Below, one piece after another: positions 42,482-52,291 of a stretch of DNA of 64,000 nucleotides; position 1 is the stretch's first letter, and each line of letters opens with the position of its first letter. Under the pieces are notes generated by a model, which was not told where the DNA came from, did no database searches, and worked only from the letters and a program-made list of their open reading frames with translations. Location of the stretch: NCBI RefSeq assembly GCF_040218065.1, contig NZ_JAVJQE010000015.1:310001-374000 (forward strand). The letters are read 5' to 3'. This stretch comes from Marivibrio sp040218065. Lineage in GTDB: Bacteria > Pseudomonadota > Alphaproteobacteria > UBA8366 > Aestuariispiraceae. The position numbers and the translations under genes are program-made.

Positions 42482-43009
42482 TTAAGCCGTCTCCTCCTCA
42501 TAGGGGTTTTCGATCCCGAAACGTCGGGCGAGGATCTCGATCTCCAGGGCCTCCATCTCGGCGGCCTCGTCGTCGTCCTCATGGTCCATCCCCATTAAGT
42601 GCAGCATACCGTGTACGACAAGGTGAGTCGCGTGGTCGCGGTCGCTTTTTCCCATCGCCGCCGCCTCGCGGGCCAGCGTTTCCCACGCCAGCGCCATATC
42701 GCCCAGGAACAGCGGTTCGCCGTCGGGCGGCTCGTCGTCGTTGGGGAAGCTCAGCACGTTGGTGGGCGCGTCCTGTCCGCGGTACTCGCGATTGAGCCGG
42801 CGCAGCGCCGCATCGTCGGCCAAGAGCACCGCCACCTGCGCCGGCGGCGGCGGATCGGCGAGCGCCGCGTCGGCGTACGCCGCCGCCGCCGCCGCCTTGA
42901 CGACCGCGACGGCCCAATCGGGCCAGCCGTCGGACTCCGGCAGCACGTCCGCCTCGAGCGGCGCGATCGGCGCCGCCGCGTCGGGCGCGGGCGCAGGCGC
43001 AGGCGTCAT
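42482..43009 (-). CDS. ybeY: Endoribonuclease YbeY
   Basis: Metal-dependent RNase in 16S rRNA 3'-end maturation and 70S quality control. 175 residues from ATG 43009. The zinc motif HLVVHGMLHLMGMDHEDDDE has the three conserved His, and RLNREYRGQDAPTNVLSFP is the other signature. ATG 43009 comes one base after the phoH stop, so translation is coupled. The frame extends to 43135, but that part overlaps phoH. The N-terminus is Ala/Pro-rich. Confidence 0.97.
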   Translation of the reverse strand: MTPAPAPAPDAAAPIAPLEADVLPESDGWPDWAVAVVKAAAAAAYADAALADPPPPAQVAVLLADDAALRRLNREYRGQDAPTNVLSFPNDDEPPDGEPLFLGDMALAWETLAREAAAMGKSDRDHATHLVVHGMLHLMGMDHEDDDEAAEMEALEIEILARRFGIENPYEEETA

Positions 43010-43010
43010 C

Positions 43011-44023
43011 TCACGCCCCCTCCTCGCTCTCGTCCAGCGGGTCGCGCGGCGGGCGGCGCGCGTCATAGGCCTTGACGATGCGCGCGACCAGCGGATGCCG
43101 GACGACGTCCTTGTCGTCGAAGCGCACGAAATCAACCCCGCGCACGCCCTGCAGCGTCTCGACCGCGTCGCGCAGGCCGGATTTCTGACCTGGCGGCAGG
43201 TCGACCTGACTCAAATCGCCGGTGATGATCATCCGGCTGTTTTCGCCGAGGCGCGTCAGGAACATCTTCATCTGCATCATGGAGGTGTTCTGCCCCTCGT
43301 CCAGCAGCACGAAGGCGTTCTTCAGCGTGCGTCCGCGCATGAAGGCCAGCGGCGCGATCTCGATCTCGCCGCTGTCGATCTTGCGGGCCACCTGATCGGC
43401 CGGCAGCGTGTCGTAGAGCGCGTCGTAGATCGGCCGCAGATAGGGATCGACCTTCTCCTTCACGTCGCCGGGCAAAAAGCCCAAACGCTCCCCCGCCTCG
43501 ACCGCCGGGCGGGTGAGCACGATCCGCTCCACCTGATTGTTGAGATACATCGCCACCGCAATGCAGACCGCGAGATATGTCTTTCCGGTGCCCGCCGGAC
43601 CCAGGCCGAAGACCAGATCGTTATTGCGGATCGCCTCGATGTAGCGGCTCTGCGTCGGGGTGCGCGCGCTGATCTGTTTGCGCCGGGTGCGGATGATCGG
43701 CTCCTGCTCGCCGAACAGATTGGCGGGTTGGGTCGCCATGCGCACGGCCGCGTCGACGTCGGCCGGGTCGATCGACTGGCCGCCCTTGAGGCGCTGGTAC
43801 AGGCGCGAGATCGCCTCCTTGGCGATGTCGGCCGAATCCTCCGGCCCCTCGATCGCCAGCCGGTTCCCGCGGTTTATCAGCGAGACGCCGGTCGACTGCT
43901 CGATCCGCACGAGATGCTTGTCATGCTCGCCGAACAGCTCCGGCAAAAGCCGATTGTCGTCGAACTGGAGGAAAAGCGGCGCGCCGGCGGCGCCCCCGGT
44001 CCCGGACGAGGTCCGCGTCGAGC

Positions 44024-44027
<4 letters not shown>
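43011..44027 (-). CDS. phoH: PhoH-like ATPase
   Basis: 338 residues. A KH-like N-terminal segment (LVRIEQSTGVSLINRGNRLAIEG) is followed by the PhoH ATPase domain with Walker A GLGPAGTGKTYLAV, VLTRPAVEAGERLGFLPGD, Walker B AFVLLDEGQNTSMMQMKMFL and IITGDLSQVDLP. The start is a TTG (44027-44025) that overlaps the miaB stop (TTGA), with GAAGGA about nine bases upstream; no ATG exists near the N-terminus. Paired with ybeY, it probably works in rRNA or RNA metabolism. The exact role is unknown. Confidence 0.95.
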
Positions 44028-45439
<1,412 letters not shown>

Positions 45440-45609
45440 GGGAATAGGCCTCGCGCCGCCGTTCCGGCCGACCGCCGCCGATCTCGCGCCCCCGCTTTCC
45501 CGCGGGGCCGCCGGTCGATCGCGCGAGCGTCTGTCGGTCGCATCAAATGGGGCGCTCCGTCACCATAGTCCAGGGCGTGAGTCAAGCTAGCACTCGGTTT
45601 GTGACGGGT

Positions 45610-46554
45610 TCAAGCGCGGGACTCGTCTTTCGCGCCCGCCGCGGCGTCCCGCGGCCGGCGGTTCAGGGCGTCGACGCCGACGCTCGGCCCCGCAAGCCTC
45701 TCGGGCTCCGATCCGCCGGTCGACTCCGGCGTCAGCCGGCCGGACAACGCGTCGCGCAGGCCGCCGGAAACCGCGCGCCAGCAATGGTCGGCCAACTGCT
45801 TGCGGCTGTGGAAGTCGCTCAGGCGCACCGGCTCGTGGAACACCAAATCGACGCCGACGCGTCCCAGGCCCAGCATGGTCATAAGATGTCCGCCCATTTC
45901 CATATCGCCGAACCAGGTGACCAGGGGGCGGAAGGCGCGGCCCATCGGCATGCCGTCGAGCCGGGTGTAGGCGATGGTGACGGGCTGGATCGCGACCGTG
46001 TCGCCGGCGTGCATGTCCTGCTCGTGGCTGCCGGCGCGCGCGGCTTCGAAGAGCGAGCTCTTGAACGGGATCACGCGCTGGCCGTCCGTGCTGGTCGCTT
46101 CCGGGAAGACGACCATGTGGTCGCCGGCCTCCAGCCGCTCCTTCAACGCCTCCAACTGCTCGCCCGCGCGGCGCGCGCGGCGTTCGATGAAGACGGTGCG
46201 CTGCTGGCGCGCCAGCCAGCCGAAGACCGGCCAGTAGTACACCTCGGCCTTGGAGACGAAGCAGCACGGCAACGTCGTCGAGAGCGCCACGATGTCGAGA
46301 TAGGAGCAATGGTTGGCGACATAGAGGGCCGCGCGTCCGGTGATCGGTCGGCCGTGGACGCGCACCTCCAGCCCGACGATCTCGGCCACCCGCCGATGCC
46401 AGGGGATCGAGATGTCGGGTCCGACGCCTCGACCGCGAAGGATGGTCGGCAAATGGCGCAGGATCGTCCAGGCCGTCCAGCCGGCGATTCCCGCGGCGCG
46501 CAGGATTGCGAGCCCTTTCGACGGCCGCATGGCGGAGGTCTCCATCGGGCTCAT
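45610..46554 (-). CDS. olsA: 1-acyl-glycerol-3-phosphate acyltransferase family, probable OlsA
   Basis: 314 residues. PlsC-family motifs are VANHCSYLDIVALS (HxxxxD) and VVFPEATSTDGQRV; the second motif is normally FPEGT, so Gly is replaced by Ala here. An N-terminal hydrophobic stretch suggests membrane association. It lies 24 bases after an OlsB-like gene, and OlsB-OlsA together make ornithine lipids: OlsB attaches the 3-hydroxyacyl chain and OlsA the second acyl. The symbol rests on this pairing. A general lysophosphatidate acyltransferase is the alternative. The C-terminus is disordered. Confidence 0.78.
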   Translation of the reverse strand: MSPMETSAMRPSKGLAILRAAGIAGWTAWTILRHLPTILRGRGVGPDISIPWHRRVAEIVGLEVRVHGRPITGRAALYVANHCSYLDIVALSTTLPCCFVSKAEVYYWPVFGWLARQQRTVFIERRARRAGEQLEALKERLEAGDHMVVFPEATSTDGQRVIPFKSSLFEAARAGSHEQDMHAGDTVAIQPVTIAYTRLDGMPMGRAFRPLVTWFGDMEMGGHLMTMLGLGRVGVDLVFHEPVRLSDFHSRKQLADHCWRAVSGGLRDALSGRLTPESTGGSEPERLAGPSVGVDALNRRPRDAAAGAKDESRA

Positions 46555-46578
46555 CGACTGGGGCTCCCGCGGGTTGGC

Positions 46579-47436
46579 TCAGCCCTCGCCGGCGCGGCGG
46601 GCGTAATGTTTGAAGTAGCGGTCGGTGACCCGCTCGGTCTCGACGATGATGCAGACGTCCGTCGTGTCGAACTGGGGGTCGACGACCGCGCCGTCGCCGA
46701 CATAACCGCCCAGGCGCAGATAGCCCTTGATCAGCGGCGGCAGGGCGGCGAGGCCGCGCTTGCGGTCGATCTCTTCGGCCGGGATGCGGTCCATCGCGAC
46801 ATAGCGCTCGGGCACCGCGACGGGTCGGCGCTCCTCCGGGGCGAGGTGATGATGATAGAGATAGCTGAGCGGCGTCGCGAGCTTGTCGACGTCCACGCCC
46901 GGGATGGAGGCGCAGCCGAACATCACCGCAATGTCGTAATGGAATACGTAGGCCGCGATGCCGCGCCACAGGAGCTCCATCACATGGCGCGTGCGATAGT
47001 CTTCGGCGACGCAGGACCGGCCGAGCTCGAGGATCTCCTTATCGATGGCGAGCAGCGGCGTGATGTCGTATTCGTCGACCGTGTAGAAGCGGCCGAACTT
47101 CTGCGCTTGGCGGCGGCGGAACAGCCGATAGGTCCCGACGACCCCGGCCGCGCCTTCGCCGCGCTCCCGATCGCAGACCAGAAGATGGTCGGCGACGGGG
47201 TCGAAGGCGTCGAAGTCGCGCTTGGATTCGGCCATCTCCGGCGTCGGTTTCGCCGTCATCTCCTCATAGAACACCTGATAGCGCAGCCGCTGGGAGGCGG
47301 CGAGATCTTCGGCCGTAGCGGCCAGCCGGATATGGAGCGCCCCGTCGGTCAGCTGCGCCAGATAACCATCGAGCTTGTCTCTGCCCGGCTGCGTCGCGGG
47401 GTCGAGGTCCGGGGTGTCTGCTGCGGGCTCGGTCAC
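46579..47436 (-). CDS. olsB: L-ornithine N-alpha-acyltransferase (OlsB-like)
   Basis: 285 residues, a GNAT-fold N-acyltransferase. Family blocks seen: SQRLRYQVFYEEMTAKP, RDFDAFDPVADHLLVCD, VVGTYRLFRR, ILELGRSCVAEDYRTRHVME, YDIAVMFGCASIPGVD, PPLIKGYLRLGGYVGDGAVV and DTTDVCIIV. OlsB makes lyso-ornithine lipid from ornithine and a 3-hydroxyacyl-ACP. It precedes olsA and follows fur on the same strand. Ornithine lipids often replace phospholipids under phosphate limitation; no Pho box was identified. Confidence 0.9.
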   Translation of the reverse strand: MTEPAADTPDLDPATQPGRDKLDGYLAQLTDGALHIRLAATAEDLAASQRLRYQVFYEEMTAKPTPEMAESKRDFDAFDPVADHLLVCDRERGEGAAGVVGTYRLFRRRQAQKFGRFYTVDEYDITPLLAIDKEILELGRSCVAEDYRTRHVMELLWRGIAAYVFHYDIAVMFGCASIPGVDVDKLATPLSYLYHHHLAPEERRPVAVPERYVAMDRIPAEEIDRKRGLAALPPLIKGYLRLGGYVGDGAVVDPQFDTTDVCIIVETERVTDRYFKHYARRAGEG

Positions 47437-47589
47437 GGCGGAAGGGACCTCGTGGATTGCGGCGCGCCCGGGGATCGGGCGGCGCGGTGGGGCGTAGAAG
47501 TCACCTGTCCCCTGCGACGGCGCCTGTCAAGAGCGGGGCCGCGGGCGCGCGGCCGGCGGGCGACGCGCCGGGCGCACGGACGCGGGGGC

Positions 47590-48042
47590 TCAAGAGGAGC
47601 CGCGCTCCTTCTTGTCGAGGCGCACGCCGTAAAGCTCAAGCCGATGATCGACCAGCCGGAAGCCGAGCGCGCGCGCCACCTCTTCCTGAAGCTTTTCGAT
47701 CGCCTCGTTGGTGAATTCGATCACCTCTCCCGAATCGATGTCGATCAGGTGGTCGTGATGCTCTTCGGGGGATTCTTCGTAGCGCGCCCGGCCGTCGCCG
47801 AAATCGTGGCGCGTCAGGATGTTCTCATCCTCGAACAGGCGCACGGTGCGGTAGACCGTGGCGATCGAGATCTTGGGATCGATGGCGGTGGCCCGGGCGT
47901 GCAACATCTCGACGTCCGGATGATCGTCGCTCTCGGACAGGACCCGGGCGATGGTGCGCCGCTGCCCGGTCATCTTAAGCCCCTTGTCGAGGCAAAGCTT
48001 CTCGATCCGCTCCGGATCGCGCGCGGGCTTGTCGTCGCTCAT
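47590..48042 (-). CDS. fur: Fur family metalloregulator without the structural-zinc cysteines
   Basis: 150 residues. Winged helix: GLKMTGQRRTIARVLSES, then ISIATVYRTVRLFEDENIL. The metal site region is EHHDHLIDIDSGEVIEFTN. In E. coli Fur this stretch contains a CxxC zinc site (HLICLDCG), but here both Cys are replaced, as in alphaproteobacterial Fur/Mur proteins that sense iron or manganese. It lies in the conserved rimI/tsaB to miaB neighbourhood, with its own promoter at 48163-48191. Confidence 0.93.
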   Translation of the reverse strand: MSDDKPARDPERIEKLCLDKGLKMTGQRRTIARVLSESDDHPDVEMLHARATAIDPKISIATVYRTVRLFEDENILTRHDFGDGRARYEESPEEHHDHLIDIDSGEVIEFTNEAIEKLQEEVARALGFRLVDHRLELYGVRLDKKERGSS

Positions 48043-48162
48043 CCCAACTCCCCGCTTCGGAGCCCGACCGGCGGCGAGGCCGATGGTCCCAAAGCCGTTT
48101 CAGACGTCGCCGCACCGCGCGTCCGCGCGCCGCGCCGCATCCGTTCTTCTTTGCCGACAAGC

Positions 48163-48208
48163 AGTATAAAGACGGACGCGTCCGCAGCCAACAGCCGCGG
48201 ACGCGTCC
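48163..48208 (-). promoter_or_regulatory. fur promoter embedded in a 12-base inverted repeat
   Basis: Minus strand: TTGGCT (48186-48191), 17 bases, TATACT (48163-48168). The perfect 12-base arms GGACGCGTCCGC (48174-48185) and GCGGACGCGTCC (48197-48208) flank the -35, which sits in the 11-base loop. The repeat could be an operator, the mucR transcript end, or both. Confidence 0.55.
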
Positions 48209-48244
48209 TCCGTAACACGGCGAGCGACCCGTCGGTGGGGACGC

Positions 48245-48667
48245 TCAGCTCTTGCGCGAGCGCGTGCCGAGGCCGATCTGCTTCGCCAACTTCGAGCGCT
48301 GCTTGGCGTAGTTCGGCGCCACCATCGGATAGTCGGCCGGCAGTCCCCAGCGCTCCTTGTACTCCTCGGGCGTCATGTTGTAGGCGGTCTTCAGATGCCG
48401 TTTCAGCATCTTCAACCGCTTCCCGTCCTCAAGGCAGATGATGTAGTCGGGCGTGATCGACTTCTTGATCGGCACCGCCGGGGTCGGCTTGTCGGGCGCC
48501 GGCTCGCCGCCTTTGCCGACCTGCGAGAGGGTCTTGTAGACCTGCTCGATCAGCTGGGGCAGGTCGGCGGTCGCGACCGTGTTGTTGGAGACGTGCGCCG
48601 CGACGATCTCCGAGGTCAGGCCGAGGATTTCGGTCGAGGAGATCTCGTTCTCAGGGGCGTCAGCCAT
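48245..48667 (-). CDS. mucR: MucR/Ros family zinc-finger regulator
   Basis: 140 residues. Conserved core ITPDYIICLEDGKRLKMLKRHL and MTPEEYKERWGLPADYPMV, ending NYAKQRSKLAKQIGLGTRSR. The Ros/MucR zinc finger normally has Cys and two His (RHLxTHY). Here the second His position reads KTAY, so the classical site is incomplete. MucR proteins are nucleoid-associated, AT-binding regulators of surface polysaccharide and cell-cycle genes in alphaproteobacteria. A GAAGGAAG ribosome site precedes the ATG. The 277 bases upstream, to the rimI stop, include an AT-rich tract (48860-48905) that could be a self-binding site. Confidence 0.95.
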   Translation of the reverse strand: MADAPENEISSTEILGLTSEIVAAHVSNNTVATADLPQLIEQVYKTLSQVGKGGEPAPDKPTPAVPIKKSITPDYIICLEDGKRLKMLKRHLKTAYNMTPEEYKERWGLPADYPMVAPNYAKQRSKLAKQIGLGTRSRKS

Positions 48668-48944
48668 GATCTATCCACTTCCTTCACAGTGAGGCTCCCT
48701 CGTCGGACGGCGGATTGACGCGCGACGCCGAGAGAGGGATTTAAGCCGGCGCGCGGCGCGCCGGAACCAGTTCTTATGAATGACCCGCACTCTCTACAAT
48801 CGAAGTCGGTTTGATTGCCGAAAGCCGAGTCGTTTCTTGCATCAGTCTTATCAGGCGCGTCCATAGTTGGGCAAGAAATAGAATTCAATACAAATCAAAA
48901 AGTCACGGCGATTTGATGGACGGCGCGGCGATCACTCTCGCCTT

Positions 48945-49484
48945 TTAATCCGAGTATTCCGACCCAAGATCGCACCGCATGATCGCCGCGTCGACTCGTG
49001 CGCCGTCGGCTCTTCGATAGTAGTCGCGCCGCAGTCCGACCTCTCTAAAGCCGAGCGATAAGTAAAGCGCCGTCGCCGCCGGATTGTCGCGGCCCGCCTC
49101 AAGAAAGAAGGCGTCGGCGTGCGGCGCGGCCAGACGCAGGGCGGCCCGCATCAGGCGTCGAGCGACGCCCCGTCGCCGCGCGCACGGCCGCACGCCGATC
49201 GCCAGAACCTCCGCCTCGCGCGCGACGACGCGGGCCAGGACGAAGCCGACCGGGTCGCCGCCCGTCTCGCGGGCCGCCGAAGCGCCCGCCGCGTCTTCCG
49301 CTTTCACGGGCTCGGCCGCGACCAGCCCCCAGACGCCCGGGGCGCTCATCAACTCGCGCACCGAGGGCTCCGACCACGGCTCGTCGAAGGCCTCGGCGTA
49401 GAGCGCGGCGATCACATGGAAACTCTCAACCCCGACGGCGCTCAGCGTCAGGCGGTCGGCCGGCGCGGGTGCGGCTGCGGTCAT
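48945..49484 (-). CDS. rimI: Ribosomal-protein-alanine N-acetyltransferase
   Basis: 179-residue GNAT protein. The acetyl-CoA loop is IGVRPCARRRGVARRLMRAAL, with FFLEAGRDNPAATALYLSLGF and the C-terminal REVGLRRDYYRRADGARVDA typical of RimI. It is co-directional with tsaB, 15 bases after it, the usual pair. It acetylates the N-terminus of ribosomal S18. Confidence 0.94.
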   Translation of the reverse strand: MTAAAPAPADRLTLSAVGVESFHVIAALYAEAFDEPWSEPSVRELMSAPGVWGLVAAEPVKAEDAAGASAARETGGDPVGFVLARVVAREAEVLAIGVRPCARRRGVARRLMRAALRLAAPHADAFFLEAGRDNPAATALYLSLGFREVGLRRDYYRRADGARVDAAIMRCDLGSEYSD

Positions 49485-49499
49485 CGCGCGTCGACCCCG

Positions 49500-50201
49500 T
49501 CAGAGCGCGCTCGCCGGCGGGCGCGGCGGGGTCGCGTCGGGCGGGCGCAGGTAAAGCGGGGAGGGAGGCGGCGGCCGTTCGCCGCGCGCCGCCCAATCGG
49601 CGAGCGTCTCCTGCGTCAAGCGCGCCAGGGCCTGCGGGCTCGGCAGATCCGGACCGCCGCCGCGGATCCAGGCGAGGCCCGCGGCGTCCAGCGCGGCGCC
49701 GGCGCGCGTCTGGGCGTCGCCGGCGAGGCGCAGCGCCTCGGGCCGACGTCCCAGCCGATCGAGCAGCCAGCCCGCCACCGCGCCCGGCGGCAGCGCCCGC
49801 GGCGCGGGATCGACGCCCGCGCCCGTCAGCGCGACGTAGAGATCGTCGCGCTTGGTCTCCAGCGCGATCAACAGCGGGCTCGGGGCGGGGGGCTGCGCGG
49901 CCGCGATCGCCGCGGTCGTGGCGATTCCGGCCACGGGACGGTCGAGCGCCAACCCCAAGCCGCGCGCCGCCGCGATTCCGATGCGGATGCCGGTGAAGGC
50001 GCCCGGTCCGATCGAAACGCCGATCCCGTCCAACGCGGCCGGCCGCCAGCCGACCTCCGCCATCAGCGCGTCGATCATCGGGACGAGCGCTTCGGCCTGG
50101 CCGCGGCGCATGGCCTCCTGACGGGCGGCGACCACCGCGCCCTCTTCGGCCAGCGCGACGGTGCAGGCGTCCATCGCCGTATCGAACGCCAAAAGGCGCA
50201 T
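49500..50201 (-). CDS. tsaB: tRNA threonylcarbamoyladenosine biosynthesis protein TsaB
   Basis: ASKHA-fold partner of TsaD in t6A37 formation. 233 residues from ATG 50201: LAFDTAMDACTVAL, ALVPMIDALMAEVG, and IGVSIGPGAFTGIRIGIAAA, the family signature. The C-terminus is Pro-rich (PLYLRPPDATPPRPPASAL). The frame extends to 50279 but runs into the next gene. rimI follows after 15 bases. Confidence 0.95.
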   Translation of the reverse strand: MRLLAFDTAMDACTVALAEEGAVVAARQEAMRRGQAEALVPMIDALMAEVGWRPAALDGIGVSIGPGAFTGIRIGIAAARGLGLALDRPVAGIATTAAIAAAQPPAPSPLLIALETKRDDLYVALTGAGVDPAPRALPPGAVAGWLLDRLGRRPEALRLAGDAQTRAGAALDAAGLAWIRGGGPDLPSPQALARLTQETLADWAARGERPPPPSPLYLRPPDATPPRPPASAL

Positions 50202-50229
50202 GGCGCCGGATCCTCGCTCTCTCGTCGCG

Positions 50230-50820
50230 TCAGACGATCTTGCAGAAGTCGTCGAAGGCGGGCCGCGGGCTGCGGTCATGCAGCACGCTCGGGTCGCCGT
50301 AGCCGATATTCATCAGGAAATTGGATTTGATCGTCGTGCCTTTGAAGAAGGCCTCGTCGACCTTGGCGTTGTCGAAGCCCGACATCGGCCCGCAATCCAG
50401 CCCGACCGCGCGGCAGGCCAGCAGCAGGTACGCGCCCTGCAACGAGCCGTTGCGGAACGCATTCGTCTCGGCCGCCTTCGGCTTGCCCGCGAACCAGCTG
50501 CGCGCGTCGGTATGCGGGAAGAGCCGCGGCAGCTCCTCGAAGAACTCGACGTCATAGCCGATGATCGCGGTGGCCGGCGCCTTCATCGTCTTCTCGCGGT
50601 TGCCCTCCATCAGGCAGGGCTCCAACTTTTTCTTCTCCGCCTCGCTGCGCACGAAGATCACGCGCATCGGCTGGCAGTTGGCGCTGGTCGGCGCCATCTT
50701 GGCGAGATCATAGGCCCGGCGCAGCAACTCGTCCGGCGTCTCGCGGTCGATCCAGGCGTTGTGGGTGCGCGCCTCGCGGAACAGGGCGTCCAAGGCGGCG
50801 TCGTCGATCGCCTCGCTCAT
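50230..50820 (-). CDS. Nitroreductase family protein, RutE/HadB-like
   Basis: 196 residues. It begins DAALDALFREARTHNAWID and contains MAPTSANCQPMRVIFV, EKTMKAPATAIIGYD, FPHTDARSWFAGKP, AFRNGSLQGAYLLLACRAVG and LDCGPMSGFDNAKVDEAFF. This is the RutE (malonic semialdehyde reductase) subgroup of FMN nitroreductases. No other rut genes are in the window, so the pyrimidine-catabolism role is not supported by context; a general reductase is as likely. It is divergent from the deacetylase gene. Confidence 0.9.
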   Translation of the reverse strand: MSEAIDDAALDALFREARTHNAWIDRETPDELLRRAYDLAKMAPTSANCQPMRVIFVRSEAEKKKLEPCLMEGNREKTMKAPATAIIGYDVEFFEELPRLFPHTDARSWFAGKPKAAETNAFRNGSLQGAYLLLACRAVGLDCGPMSGFDNAKVDEAFFKGTTIKSNFLMNIGYGDPSVLHDRSPRPAFDDFCKIV

Positions 50821-50995
50821 CGTCGTCTCTCCTCTCGGCTTGCGGCGGGATGAGGCTAGCGTGCCGGTCTGAAAGTGGCCGCCCGGCCCGGCGATGGCAA
50901 GGCCGCCGCGCCGCCCGATCCGCGCCGCGCTCGGGGCCGACGGATCGTTTTGTGCATTGTTCGGGCGGGTCGAGGGAGTCTACAGTCGCGGCGAT

Positions 50996-52105
50996 ATGAT
51001 GAGAAACGGTCGGTCTCGGTCTCTTTCGCACGCCCGTCTCACGGCGCCGGCGGCGCTCGCCTGCGCGCTGGCGTCGGCGTTGGCGCTCGCATCGACGCCG
51101 GCGCTCGCACAGAACGCCGGCGTCGGAGGGCCGAACGCGACGGCGCTGATCTATCACCGCTTCGGGGAGACCGATTATCCCAGCACCAACATCCGTATGG
51201 AGCAATTCGAGGCGCATGTGGAGGAGCTCGCCTCCGGCGCCTACAATGTGGTGACGCTGGGCACGGTGGCGGCTGCGTTGCAGGCGGGGGAAGCCTTGCC
51301 GGAGCGCACGGTGGCGATCAGCGTCGACGACGCTTACACCTCCGTCTACACCCGCGCCTTCCCGCTGCTGCAGGAGAAAGGGCTGCCCTTCACCCTTTTC
51401 GTCGCGACCGACCCGGTCGACCGGTCGCTCGACGGCTATATGAGCTGGGACCAGCTGCGCGAGCTGGCCGCCGCCGGGGTCGAGATCGGCAGCCAGGCCG
51501 TCACCCATCCGCACATGCCGACCCAATCGGCGGTGCGCAACCGCCGCGAGCTGGTCCGCTCCGCCGACCGGCTGGAGGAGGAGCTGGGCGTGCGCCCGAC
51601 GCTGTTCGCCTATCCCTACGGCGAGGCCAGCGCCGAGATCATGCGCCTGACCCGCGAGGCCGGCTACGACGCCGCCTTCGGTCAGCATTCGGGCGCGATC
51701 GGCCCGACGCTCGACCGGTTCTACCTGCCGCGGTTTCCGGTGAACGAAGCCTTCGGCGGCATGGACCGCTTCCGCCGGGTGGTGAATTCGCTGCCGCTGC
51801 CGGTGACCGACCTGACGCCGGACGACCCGTTCCTCGGCGCGGCCGGCGGGTCGGACGGGACAGACGGGCCGAAGAACCCGCCCGCCTTCGGCTTCACGCT
51901 GGCCGAAACGGGGGCGTGGACCAACGCGCTCGCCTGCTATCATTCCGCCGTCGGCCGGGTGGAGGATATGGAGCGGCTTGGTCCGCGCATCGAGCTGCGC
52001 TTCGCCCGACCCTTCCCGCCGGGCCGCACCCGGATCAACTGCACCGCGCCGGGGGCCGACGGCCGCTGGCGCTGGTTCGGGATGCAGTACTACGTCGCGC
52101 CGTGA
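50996..52105 (+). CDS. Secreted polysaccharide deacetylase (NodB-homology)
   Basis: 369 residues from ATG 50996; the frame extends to 50894, but a signal peptide follows this ATG: LTAPAALACALASALALAST, with cleavage after ALAQ. The NodB fold has TALIYHRFGE, motif 1 VAISVDDAYTSVY (Asp-Asp), motif 2 SQAVTHPHM (HxH metal ligands) and YPYGEAS. A roughly 110-residue C-terminal beta-rich domain contains two Cys (ACYHSAV, INCTAPG) that could form a disulfide. It probably removes acetyl groups from an exopolysaccharide or peptidoglycan. The substrate is unknown. Confidence 0.9.
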   Translation: MMRNGRSRSLSHARLTAPAALACALASALALASTPALAQNAGVGGPNATALIYHRFGETDYPSTNIRMEQFEAHVEELASGAYNVVTLGTVAAALQAGEALPERTVAISVDDAYTSVYTRAFPLLQEKGLPFTLFVATDPVDRSLDGYMSWDQLRELAAAGVEIGSQAVTHPHMPTQSAVRNRRELVRSADRLEEELGVRPTLFAYPYGEASAEIMRLTREAGYDAAFGQHSGAIGPTLDRFYLPRFPVNEAFGGMDRFRRVVNSLPLPVTDLTPDDPFLGAAGGSDGTDGPKNPPAFGFTLAETGAWTNALACYHSAVGRVEDMERLGPRIELRFARPFPPGRTRINCTAPGADGRWRWFGMQYYVAP

Positions 52106-52192
52106 GCGGCGCGCCGCGCCGAACGCCGCGGTTTTCTCATCCTTCGCTTCCGCCGGGACGCGCTCGTTATCGAGAACGGTCCAACCGCCCGT

Positions 52193-52216
52193 CGTCCCGG
52201 CCGAAGAGCCGGGACG
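52193..52216. repeat. Extragenic palindrome between convergent genes
   Basis: CGTCCCGGC (52193-52201), six-base loop CGAAGA, GCCGGGACG (52208-52216). The perfect 9-base stem lies between the 3' ends of the deacetylase and TetR genes. It may serve as a bidirectional transcript end or be a dispersed REP-type element. No T-run is present. Confidence 0.7.
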
Positions 52217-52291
52217 AGCGGAGCCTGAGCGGGCCGCCGACGACGCAGGCCGATTTTTCCGGAAGGCGTGCGACGGCCCGCCGCGGGCCGC

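Noticed and set aside
45547..48441. Plus-strand open frame of 964 codons opposite olsA, olsB, fur and mucR
   Set aside because: The sense genes on the minus strand have full family motifs. The long frame is the complement of their codon bias and has no recognisable domain.
50230..50820. Rut pyrimidine degradation operon
   Set aside because: Only a RutE-like reductase is present. The neighbours are tsaB and a polysaccharide deacetylase, not rutA-rutG.
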